A DNA stretch of 64,000 nt from Qipengyuania sp. ABI-127-1 (GTDB lineage Bacteria > Pseudomonadota > Alphaproteobacteria > Sphingomonadales > Sphingomonadaceae): NCBI GenBank assembly GCA_022953095.1, contig JALJCR010000003.1, positions 124,001 to 188,000 of the forward strand. Reading direction: 5' to 3'. The first letter of the stretch is position 1; every line of letters starts with the position of its first letter. Of the stretch, positions 56,780-64,000 are shown piece after piece. Under the pieces are notes generated by a model. That model was not told the DNA's origin, searched no databases, and was given only the letters and a program-made list of their open reading frames with translations. The translations under genes and the position numbers were made by a program.

Positions 56780-58791
56780 CGGTCGAACCAGGCGAGGATG
56801 TTCTCGGTTTTGGCAATCAGGCGCGATGGCCGCGCGGCAATGCCATGCGAACTGCCCGGAACGCGAATGAGCATTGTGTCGACGCCGCGCAATTTCAAGG
56901 CCTGGTAGAACTGCTCGCTCTCCGTGATCGGTGTGCGGTGGTCCTCTTCGCCGGTCAGCAGCATGGTCGGCGTGGTGACATTGCCGACCAGGCTCAGTGG
57001 CGAGCGTTTCCAGTAATGCATCGGGTCCTCCCATGGGAGGACGGGGAACTGATGATGCGTCTGGAAAATATAGCTGTCTGCCGTCAGCGTCTTCGATAGC
57101 CAGTTGATCACCGGCTTGGCCGCCACCGCCGCATTGAAACGATCGGTCAGCCCGACGAGATAGGCGGTGGCGATCCCGCCTGCCGAACCGCCGGTGACGA
57201 AGAGATTGTCCTCGTCGATAAAGCCCTTCGCGATCATCGCATCGACGCCCGACATGTGATCGGCGGCGTCCTCCTCGCTCGAATATTTGTGCTCGAGCAG
57301 CAAAGCGAAATCCTCGCCATAGGAGGTCGAACCGCGATGGTTGTCGTAGAAGACGACGTAGCCCTCGGCGGCATACCGCTGCACCTCGGCGCTGAAATGC
57401 GGGCCATAGGCGGCATGGGGGCCGCCGTGGATCTCAAGGATCAGCGGGTATTTCTTCCCCGGGTCGAAGCCGGGCGGCGTGACGTACCAGCCCTGGATCT
57501 CGGTGCCGTCGAAACTCGAATTATAGGTGATCTCGTGCACCTTGCCGAGCGTTCTGTGGGCGAGAACGTCCTCGTTCAGGGACGTAAGCTGGCGAGTGCG
57601 GTTGCCGCTGCGCACGGCGAGATCGGCGGGCCGCTGGCTGGTCCCCGCGGTCCAGGCCAGCGTGCCGTTTGCCGCCACATCGTAAGTGCCGCTTGTATAG
57701 GGACGCCCAAGAGTTGTGCCGCCGAGACCCTCCGCAACGGTTGTGACACGACCGTCCAGCGATACACGGCCGATCTTCTTCTCGCCGCGATCATCGAAGG
57801 TGACATAGATCGCGCGATTGCCGCCCCAGCGGATATCGCCGACCTCGCGATCGAGGCTTTGGGTGAGATTGCGCGCGCCGCTACCGTCGGCATTCTTCAC
57901 GCAGACGTCGATCTGCCACACCGGCCGCTTGACATTCGGCATGCAGACGAAAGCCACATGCGTGCCGTCGGGCGAAACTTGCGGGTTGCCTTCCGCCCCG
58001 CTGCCGGAAGTGAACTGGCTGAGCGCGCCGCTGCCGACATCGACCGTATAGATGTCGCTCTCGACCGTCTGCAGTTCCCAGCCCTCGTTGCGATTTGCGG
58101 AGAAATAAATGCTTCGGCCGTCGCGGCTCCACGATAGCGGTCCGTCGTGATCGAAATCGCCTTGGGTCAATTGGCGCGGCGTGCCGCCATTTGCGGGAAC
58201 CACGAAAATATGGCGGAAGGCCGGGTCGAGAAAGCCCTGGCCGTCGCGGCGGAACTGGGCGTGGTCGATCACCTTGACCGCGTCCGACCATTTGGCGCCT
58301 TCAGGCTTTTTCGGCATCTTAGCCAGCGGTTTGCGCTCGGCATCGACATTGCTGGTAAAGGCGATCCATTGCCCGTCGGGCGACCAGGCCAGGCTGCTCG
58401 CACCGCTGTCCAGACTTGCTACCTGCTGAACCTGTCCGCTGTCCATCCAGCGCGTGTAGATCGCGGCACGGTCGTTGGAGCCGCGCCCGGTATAGGCAAT
58501 GCGGCGACCATCGGGTGACCATTCGGCACGGCTTGCCCCTTCGACCACCAGGCGCGGTTCACCACCGGCCACGGGGACCATCCAGATCGCTCCCTCGGTC
58601 CGGTCGGACATGATGTCGTTCGAGCGGCGGACGAAGAGAACAGTGCGACCATCGGGCGATATCCTGGGGTCGTCGGCATATTCCAGCGCGAACACGTCCT
58701 CGGCGCTGAATGTCGTATCGTCCTGCGCCGCCAGCGGTCCCGCCGCGATCAGCGGTGCGGCCAACACCCATGCCCCGAAAAGGCTTCTCAT
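56704..58791 (-). CDS. S9-family prolyl-oligopeptidase-like peptidase
   Basis: A 695-residue exported peptidase. The signal peptide is LFGAWVLAAPLIAAGPLAAQ. A seven-bladed propeller of WD40/TolB-like repeats (ISPDGRTV, WSPDGRRIAY, WSPDGQWIAF, WSRDGRSIYF, VSPDGTHVAF) precedes the alpha/beta hydrolase domain. The catalytic triad is Ser536 (GGSAGG), Asp617 (GEEDHRTP) and His649 (PGSSHGI). GGAG and GAGG lie before the ATG at 58791. It probably removes dipeptides or small peptides in the periplasm. Confidence 0.93.
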   Translation of the reverse strand: MRSLFGAWVLAAPLIAAGPLAAQDDTTFSAEDVFALEYADDPRISPDGRTVLFVRRSNDIMSDRTEGAIWMVPVAGGEPRLVVEGASRAEWSPDGRRIAYTGRGSNDRAAIYTRWMDSGQVQQVASLDSGASSLAWSPDGQWIAFTSNVDAERKPLAKMPKKPEGAKWSDAVKVIDHAQFRRDGQGFLDPAFRHIFVVPANGGTPRQLTQGDFDHDGPLSWSRDGRSIYFSANRNEGWELQTVESDIYTVDVGSGALSQFTSGSGAEGNPQVSPDGTHVAFVCMPNVKRPVWQIDVCVKNADGSGARNLTQSLDREVGDIRWGGNRAIYVTFDDRGEKKIGRVSLDGRVTTVAEGLGGTTLGRPYTSGTYDVAANGTLAWTAGTSQRPADLAVRSGNRTRQLTSLNEDVLAHRTLGKVHEITYNSSFDGTEIQGWYVTPPGFDPGKKYPLILEIHGGPHAAYGPHFSAEVQRYAAEGYVVFYDNHRGSTSYGEDFALLLEHKYSSEEDAADHMSGVDAMIAKGFIDEDNLFVTGGSAGGIATAYLVGLTDRFNAAVAAKPVINWLSKTLTADSYIFQTHHQFPVLPWEDPMHYWKRSPLSLVGNVTTPTMLLTGEEDHRTPITESEQFYQALKLRGVDTMLIRVPGSSHGIAARPSRLIAKTENILAWFDRYRTDKDESDAKGESGVTAGDATTP

Positions 58792-58832
58792 CTGCCTCGT
58801 CTCCTTATTTCCCGGGATGCGGCGTAGCACAG

Positions 58833-58869
58833 AAAAAGGGGCACGGAAGATCAAATCCCGCACCCCTTT
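58833..58869 (-). terminator. Rho-independent terminator of the MscS-related gene
   Basis: On the minus strand AAAGGGGTGCGGGA and TTCCGTGCCCCTTT form a 14-bp stem (three G-U pairs) around a 7-nt loop, followed by five T. It starts 25 bp after the stop at 58894. Confidence 0.8.
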
Positions 58870-58893
58870 AGCGGTGCCGAAGGGCTGTTATGT

Positions 58894-60102
58894 TCAGGCG
58901 CCCGGAGGCAAGGGATCGTCCGATTTCGGGGCCGATCCGGCTAGATCGCTGTCCATCTGTTCGAGCTTCCGTGCAGCCCAGTCGCGGCCGCCGAGACCGA
59001 AAGCGAGCGCGCCCGCGACCGCGATTCCCGCGATGAGGATGGTCAGCGCATTCGCCGGGATCATTCCGCCGATGCCGGTGAATTGCAGTCCCATGAAGAC
59101 GAACAGAATGATCGTTGCCCAGCGGACGATGGTCGCGGCCGTCGTGCTTCCGGCATCGCCCGCGATGAGACGGGCAAGCAGATTGGCGATCAGGAAGCCG
59201 AAGGCGATGACCACCGCCCCGAAGATCACCCGTCCGCCCAGTTCGAGCAGTTGATCCAAGATCACGGTCAGTTCGGGAAAACCGAGCAACCGTGTAGCCG
59301 CGATGGCGAAGAACAGGATGATCGCGACTTGTACCACGCGGGCGATGATGCCCGATGCGGTGGTGCCGTCTCCGACCAGTCCGGTTTCCGCCAGTGCCCG
59401 GTCGACCCCAAGGCCCGGCAACACCTCTTTGATGATCTGCACCACGAATTTGCTGATCAGATAGCCGATCCCCAGCAGCACTGCCGCGGCGATGATGTTC
59501 GGGATGGCGGCGAAGATCATCTCGAGCATGCGCGAAGCCGGACCGCTGATCGAATCGATGCCAAGCTGTTCGAGCGCGGCGATTGCCACCGGAATGGCGA
59601 TCAGGACATAGATGATGGTGCCGATCGTCTTGCTGATCGTGGTGTTGCCGGTGACATTGTCGACCCCGCCGCGATTGGCCCATTTGTCGAAATCGACTGT
59701 TTGCAGCGTCGTCACGACCAGGTCGCGCGCAATCCGCGCAACCATCATGCCGATGAAGAAGATCAGGCCCGCCCACAGCAGGTTGGGCAGGAAATCGACG
59801 ACGTTCTCGAGCAGGCTGTCGATCGGCCCCGCAACACCGCCCAGTTCGAGGATATTGAGAATGATCAGCAAGCCGAACAGCCAGATCAGCAAGGATACGA
59901 TCTTGCCCAGCGATTCTCCCAGCGACTGGCCGCTGCCCGTTCCGCGCTTGAAGAAATCGACAGCGTCGACGAGTTTGGCGAAGGCCCATTTCGCCGCGCG
60001 TGCGGCGAGCCAGGTGATGACGAGCGCAACGATGGCCAGCAGGATTTTTTCCCCCAGCTCCATCGCCAGCTGTTCGTCGAAACGATAGCGATCGAAAATC
60101 AT
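58894..60102 (-). CDS. Mechanosensitive-channel-related membrane protein (CmpX-like)
   Basis: A 402-residue protein with about ten hydrophobic segments organised as tandem TM-helix repeats (LPNLLWAGLIFFIGMMVARIARDLV, IPNIIAAAVLLGIGYLISKFVV, GRVIFGAVVIAFGFLIANLLARLI). The end, ILIAGIAVAGALAFGLGGRDWAARKLE, is the short MscS-like pore helix with Gly/Ala packing. It lacks the large cytoplasmic MscS beta domain. GGAGAGG precedes the ATG at 60102. It has its own terminator. Confidence 0.82.
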   Translation of the reverse strand: MIFDRYRFDEQLAMELGEKILLAIVALVITWLAARAAKWAFAKLVDAVDFFKRGTGSGQSLGESLGKIVSLLIWLFGLLIILNILELGGVAGPIDSLLENVVDFLPNLLWAGLIFFIGMMVARIARDLVVTTLQTVDFDKWANRGGVDNVTGNTTISKTIGTIIYVLIAIPVAIAALEQLGIDSISGPASRMLEMIFAAIPNIIAAAVLLGIGYLISKFVVQIIKEVLPGLGVDRALAETGLVGDGTTASGIIARVVQVAIILFFAIAATRLLGFPELTVILDQLLELGGRVIFGAVVIAFGFLIANLLARLIAGDAGSTTAATIVRWATIILFVFMGLQFTGIGGMIPANALTILIAGIAVAGALAFGLGGRDWAARKLEQMDSDLAGSAPKSDDPLPPGA

Positions 60103-60211
60103 GAAACCTCTCCCCATTGGTTTCCGTAGCGTCAGGGCTATCACGGTGTCGGAAATCTACAAAATGCTTCTGGGGGATTGAGTGGATAACTCGCCGTGCT
60201 ATCCCTCTCGC

Positions 60212-61309
60212 ATGAGAGGATTTTTCACACCGCTAGCCCGCGCTTTCGCCGCGATTTCGATTTTGTTCGCATATCCTGCGGCGGCGCAGGAGGATCCGGG
60301 CTGGTCGATCGCCATCCATGGCGGTGCCGGGACCATTGAACGCGAAAGCATGACGGCGGAGCAGGACGCGGCTTATCGCGCGGCGCTGCAGAAGGCGCTC
60401 GATGCCGGGGCCAAGGTGCTGCGCGAAGGCGGCAGCGCGATGGATGCGATCCAGGCGGCGATCGAACCGATGGAGGACGATCCGCTGTTCAACGCCGGAC
60501 GCGGCGCGGTGCTGACTTGGGATGGCGATATCGAACTCGACGCTTCAATCATGGACGGGCGCACGCGCGATGCGGGCGCCGTGGCGGGCGTCACCGGCAT
60601 CCGCCACCCGATCGAGCTTGCCCGCAAGGTCATGACCGACAGCCCGCATGTCATGCTGGCGGGGGACGGGGCAGAGGCATTCGCGGCGGAACAAGGCCTG
60701 GAACTCATGCCGCCCGAATGGTTCGAGACCGAGCGGCGCAGGAATTCGCTCGAACGCATGAAGGCCGAGAAGCTTTCCGCGATCGACGTCGATATCAAGT
60801 TCGGAACCGTCGGTGCGGTGGCGCTCGACAGCGAGGGCAACATGGCGGCGGGCACCTCGACCGGCGGGATGACGGGCAAGCGCTGGGGCAGGATTGGTGA
60901 TGCCCCGATCATCGGCGCAGGCACCTATGCCGACAACCGCGCCTGCGCGGTTTCGGCCACGGGCTGGGGCGAGTTCTTCATCCGAGTCGGCGTTGCGCAT
61001 GAGATCTGCACGCGCCTGCGCTATCGCTATCAGACGGAAATCGGCGCCGCGCAGGCCGAAGTGCCGCGCGACAGTGAAGGGCAGCCGACCTATATCGTCC
61101 ACGCCAGCGAGTTCGGGCTCGATGCCACCCAGGCGCAGGAAGAGATCGATGCGGTGATCGCCGAGGTTGGGGCGCTGGGCGGCGATGGCGGTGTCATCGT
61201 CGTGACCAGCGAGGGGCACCCGCTGTTCAGCATGAATAGCAGCGGCATGTATCGCGGCCGCGCTACCAGCGATGGCACGAACGAGGTGGCGATCTACGCC
61301 GACGAATAA
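60212..61309 (+). CDS. Periplasmic isoaspartyl peptidase/L-asparaginase (Ntn hydrolase)
   Basis: A 365-residue plant-type asparaginase with a signal peptide (FAAISILFAYPAAAQ). WSIAIHGGAGTIERESM is the N-terminal family block, NAGRGAV and ELDASIMDG follow. The autocatalytic cleavage site places the nucleophile at Thr199 (KFGTVGAVALD); GTSTGGMTGKRWGRIGDAPIIGAGTYAD is the downstream signature. A GTG at 60182 is an alternative start; the ATG at 60212 gives the proper signal peptide. Cleaves isoaspartyl dipeptides or asparagine. Confidence 0.92.
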   Translation: MRGFFTPLARAFAAISILFAYPAAAQEDPGWSIAIHGGAGTIERESMTAEQDAAYRAALQKALDAGAKVLREGGSAMDAIQAAIEPMEDDPLFNAGRGAVLTWDGDIELDASIMDGRTRDAGAVAGVTGIRHPIELARKVMTDSPHVMLAGDGAEAFAAEQGLELMPPEWFETERRRNSLERMKAEKLSAIDVDIKFGTVGAVALDSEGNMAAGTSTGGMTGKRWGRIGDAPIIGAGTYADNRACAVSATGWGEFFIRVGVAHEICTRLRYRYQTEIGAAQAEVPRDSEGQPTYIVHASEFGLDATQAQEEIDAVIAEVGALGGDGGVIVVTSEGHPLFSMNSSGMYRGRATSDGTNEVAIYADE

Positions 61310-62239
61310 TCAGGCCTTTATGGACGCTTCGTGGCTTTTCGCCCAATCGGCGAGGAGCCTTCCCACTTGCGCGAAGGTCGCGTCGACTCTTTGGCCATCG
61401 ATCGGTGCCCCGACAGGCGACTGATGATACACGGCAAAGAATGTGGGCGCTTCAGAGGGATCGAGCGCAAAGCCGATATTCCCGCGCAGATAACCCATTG
61501 CTGGATGCGCGCCCGAATTTCCGGTCTTGTCGCCAGCGACCCAGTCTTCGGGCAGCCCCGCCCTCACGCGCTTGAGACCGGTCGTCGATTCGATCATCCA
61601 CCGGCGCAGTTCCCGTCGCCGAGGTGCTTCGAGTGGCGATTCGCTGTTCGTAGCGAGCATTTTCGCGAGTGTGCGAGCCATGGCTACCGGCGTCGTCGTG
61701 TCGCGGACATCGCCTTCCGGGACGAAATTCACCGCCGTCTCCATCCGGTCGAGCCGCGAAGTCTCGTCGCCGAGCCTGCGCCAGAAGGCCGTCAGTCCGG
61801 CAGGGCCGCCGACCCGGTCGAGCAGCAGGTTGGCCGCCAGATTGTCCGACACCGTCTGGGCGGCATGAGCGAGTTCGCGCAGCGTCGCTCCCTGCGCGAC
61901 ACGTTCGCCGGTGAAAGGTGTGTGAAAGATGAGATCGTCGGCTGTCCAGGTCACCCGCTCGGAAAGGTCCAGCGTGCCGTCCTGTCCGAGTGATAAGACC
62001 TGCGCCGCGAGCGATGTCTTGAATGTCGAACACATTGGAAAACGTTCATCGCCGCGATATGCGACATGGGCGTGACGTGCCGGAGTATGGAACGCGACGC
62101 CAAGCCGCCCTCCCAATGCGCGCTCCAGGATACGAAACGTCGCTAAGAAGCGCCCGTCCGTGCTCCGGTCGAGAGGCACGCAGGCCATGCCCGCCAGAGC
62201 TGCTGCGCCTGCAATCATGCTGCGCCGGTCGAGCGTCAT
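61310..62239 (-). CDS. Class A beta-lactamase with Tat-like lipoprotein signal
   Basis: A 309-residue serine beta-lactamase. All class A motifs are present: Ser71-Thr-Phe-Lys74, Ser131-Asp-Asn133 (VSDNLAAN), Glu167 with Asn171 in ETAVNF, and Lys238-Thr-Gly240. The N-terminus has DRRSMIAGAAALAGMAC, a twin-arginine-like signal with a Cys in a poor lipobox. ATG at 62239 overlaps the pheA stop as ATGA. No ampR-type regulator is adjacent. The substrate range cannot be read from sequence. Confidence 0.93.
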   Translation of the reverse strand: MTLDRRSMIAGAAALAGMACVPLDRSTDGRFLATFRILERALGGRLGVAFHTPARHAHVAYRGDERFPMCSTFKTSLAAQVLSLGQDGTLDLSERVTWTADDLIFHTPFTGERVAQGATLRELAHAAQTVSDNLAANLLLDRVGGPAGLTAFWRRLGDETSRLDRMETAVNFVPEGDVRDTTTPVAMARTLAKMLATNSESPLEAPRRRELRRWMIESTTGLKRVRAGLPEDWVAGDKTGNSGAHPAMGYLRGNIGFALDPSEAPTFFAVYHQSPVGAPIDGQRVDATFAQVGRLLADWAKSHEASIKA

Positions 62240-63129
62240 CCGCGCTTCCGTGCCTGGGCATAGCTGCCTAGCAGGCGGACCTCGTTCGTCTGGAAGGCGA
62301 GTTCCTCCAGCGCGGCATCCACGCGCGGATCGCCCGGGGCACCTTCGATATCGGCAAAGAACTGCGTTGCCGCGAAGCTCGCGCCCTTTTGATAGCTTTC
62401 CAGCTTGGTCATGTTGACCCCATTGGTCGCGAAGCAGCCTAACGCCTTGTAAAGGGCGGCGGGGATATTCTTCACTTCGAAAATGAACGTGGTCATCGCC
62501 AGTGCGCCTTCGAGCGCCATGGGATCGCGCGCCTCCTTCGCCAGCACAACGAATCGCGTCGTATTGTCATGCGCGTCCTCGACTTCGCGCTCGATAATGT
62601 CGAGACCGTACAGATCTGCCGCCAGCGCCGGGGCGATGGCTGCGACATCCCGCCTGCCACTCTCCGCAACGAAGGCCGCCGCGCCCGCTGTATCGGCATG
62701 GCTGAGTCCGATGATCCCGCGTTCGGACAGGAATTTGTGCGACTGACCGAGCGCTTGCGGATGGCTGTAGGCGGCCTCGAACGGACCCGGACCGAGCGCA
62801 ATCAGGCAGTGCGTGATGCGCATGAAATGTTCGGCCACGATGGCCAGACCGCTGCCGGGAAGCAGGAAGTGGATATCGGCCACGCGGCCATGCTGGCTGT
62901 TCTCGATCGGGATCATCGCGCAGCCTGCCGCACCGCTTTCGACCGCTTCGAGCGCATCTTCGAAGCTGAAGCACGGCAAAGGCAGCGCATCGGGAGCGAA
63001 CTGCATAGCCGCCTGATGCGAGTTCGAACCCGGCGCGCCGCCAAAGGCAATGGCGCGCACGGGATCTTGCGCTGCGGCGGCGCGCATCGAGTCGACGAGG
63101 GCGAGAGCGGGCTTGGCGAATTGGCGCAT
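62236..63129 (-). CDS. pheA: Prephenate dehydratase
   Basis: A 297-residue enzyme that makes phenylpyruvate. The catalytic domain shows IAFGGAPGSNSHQAAMQ, IPIENSQHGRVADIHFLL and THCLIALG, and the Thr-Arg-Phe motif in DNTTRFVVLA. The C-terminal ACT domain has TTFIFEVKNIPAALYKALGCFATNGVNMTKLESYQ (ESRP replaced by ESYQ), the phenylalanine-binding site. There is no chorismate mutase domain. Start ATG at 63129 is preferred; the frame continues to 63231. Coupled to the beta-lactamase gene. Confidence 0.94.
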   Translation of the reverse strand: MRQFAKPALALVDSMRAAAAQDPVRAIAFGGAPGSNSHQAAMQFAPDALPLPCFSFEDALEAVESGAAGCAMIPIENSQHGRVADIHFLLPGSGLAIVAEHFMRITHCLIALGPGPFEAAYSHPQALGQSHKFLSERGIIGLSHADTAGAAAFVAESGRRDVAAIAPALAADLYGLDIIEREVEDAHDNTTRFVVLAKEARDPMALEGALAMTTFIFEVKNIPAALYKALGCFATNGVNMTKLESYQKGASFAATQFFADIEGAPGDPRVDAALEELAFQTNEVRLLGSYAQARKRG

Positions 63130-63265
63130 GGTCCGAGCGGCGTTACGGATGCGTTGTGGTCGCATCAAGCGGTATTGCGCCCTGCGCACTTGCGCAAGGC
63201 GTGCACGCGCACTAGAGCGGCGCGCAACCATCAGACCAACCGATTTTTCGCCGGGTATTTACGCA

Positions 63266-63973
63266 ATGGACGATCGCTTCAACACCGCCGCTGGCTGGGT
63301 TCTCTTCGCGGGCATCATTGCCCTTGGTGGTTCCATAGTTTCGGGGATGTATTTCCACGCCGACGATGGCGGGCTGCCGGAGGGTGTGGAACCCGGGTAT
63401 TTCATCGAAGGCGAGGAAAGCGAAGGCGGCGCCGATGCGGGACCCGACCTGGGCACTTTGCTGGCCAATGCGGATGCCGCCGCTGGCGAGCGCGTTTTCG
63501 CCAAGTGCACGGCCTGCCACACGATCGATCAGGGCGGGGCCAACGGTATCGGTCCCAATCTTTATGGCGTCATGGGCAAGGCGATTGCCGGCGGCGCGGC
63601 CGGTTTCGCCTACAGCTCGGCGCTCAGCGAAAAGGGTGGCCAGTGGACATGGGAAAACATGGATGCCTGGCTGACGAGCCCGCGGGGCTTTGCCAACGGC
63701 ACGAAGATGAGCTTTGCGGGCCTCAGTAAACCTGAAGACCGGGCCAATGTCATGGAGTTCATGGCAACTTACGGGGGGGCACCGGCCAAGCCCGAGCCCG
63801 CCGCTCCTGAAGAAGAGGTTGCCGAAGGCGAGGATGCGCCGGGCGCCGGTCCCGGTCCGGTCGAAGGCGCCGAAGTGGGCGCCGCGGAAGCTGCTGGCGG
63901 GATGAGCGCCGACCAGCCGGTTGCTGCCGACAACGCCGCGATCGACAATGAAGGCGCAACCAAGGTCGACTGA
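63266..63973 (+). CDS. Membrane-anchored c-type cytochrome (CycM-like)
   Basis: A 235-residue electron carrier. One N-terminal membrane segment (WVLFAGIIALGGSIVSGMYF) anchors it. The haem site is Cys81-Thr-Ala-Cys84-His85, with Met148 (GTKMSFAGL) as the sixth ligand and class I features (GPNLYGVMGK). A 65-residue Pro/Ala/Glu-rich tail follows the haem domain. ATG at 63266 places the helix at the N-terminus. Typically passes electrons to a terminal oxidase. Divergent from pheA. Confidence 0.93.
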   Translation: MDDRFNTAAGWVLFAGIIALGGSIVSGMYFHADDGGLPEGVEPGYFIEGEESEGGADAGPDLGTLLANADAAAGERVFAKCTACHTIDQGGANGIGPNLYGVMGKAIAGGAAGFAYSSALSEKGGQWTWENMDAWLTSPRGFANGTKMSFAGLSKPEDRANVMEFMATYGGAPAKPEPAAPEEEVAEGEDAPGAGPGPVEGAEVGAAEAAGGMSADQPVAADNAAIDNEGATKVD

Positions 63974-64000
63974 CCCCGGTTTCGCTATCGATCAATTTCG

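Overview
The window is a compact, GC-rich (about 63-65 % by eye) chromosomal segment of an alphaproteobacterium. Gene content and order point to Sphingomonadales, most likely Erythrobacteraceae (inference, no search run): a zinc-ribbon/DUF3426 gene beside ftsEX-YdcF-plsC, a Tim44-like adaptor next to secB and mltA, ubiE-ubiB-coaBC-dut, an ECF16-type sigF-nrsF pair with bufferin genes, and TIGR02281-type retropepsins. There is one tRNA gene, tRNA-Leu(GAG). No rRNA, integrase, transposase, prophage or CRISPR array was found. Most genes are housekeeping genes packed with ATGA or GTGA stop/start overlaps.

Layout. 0-7 kb: MarR regulator, tRNA-Leu, zinc-ribbon protein, ftsE-ftsX-ydcF-like-plsC, then a second MarR regulator divergent from a lipoprotein serine hydrolase. 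7-13.4 kb: tyrC-hisC on the minus strand, metX-metW on the plus strand, a tRNA-editing-domain protein, a VOC protein, two exported hypotheticals and a GST. 13.4-22.5 kb: a lower-GC orphan protein, mutM, ubiE flanked by two copies of a 114-bp repeat with a perfect 33-bp hairpin, ubiB, two tandem paralogous membrane proteins that look like GT-C enzymes, coaBC with a long acidic linker, and dut. 22.5-29.5 kb: DUF4136 lipoprotein, trpS, murJ, secB, Tim44-like protein, mltA, Smr protein. 29.5-36 kb: a peroxide-defence block of ahpC, ahpF, katG and katA, all on the minus strand, with hairpin terminators after ahpC, ahpF and katG. 36-46 kb: small lipoprotein, aroC, ruvA-DsrE-membrane protein-ruvB, a large Ser/Thr-repeat protein with a CTERM-like tail, prolyl-hydroxylase, rhodanese lipoprotein, acnA. 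46-52.6 kb: a 50-residue microprotein, EamA transporter, two L,D-transpeptidases of different families, retropepsin, thioredoxin-like lipoprotein, ispG, DUF2799 lipoprotein. 52.6-56.8 kb: the bufferin/SigF island. 56.7-64 kb: S9 peptidase, MscS-related channel, periplasmic isoaspartyl peptidase, class A beta-lactamase overlapping pheA, membrane-anchored cytochrome c.

The most interesting system is the SigF/bufferin island. Two Cys-rich exported peptides, one BufA1-like with four Cys and one BufA2-like with six Cys, are transcribed divergently. On each strand the intergenic region carries a SigF-type promoter, GTAACC or GTAACG followed by exactly 16 bp and CGAA. One arm encodes the minus-strand peptide, a DoxX protein, the ECF sigma factor and its membrane anti-sigma NrsF. 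The other arm encodes the six-Cys peptide with an MNIO maturase (DUF692) and its DUF2063 partner. Only one maturase pair is present for two different precursors. The likely role, by family knowledge, is copper or other thiophilic metal sequestration in the periplasm.
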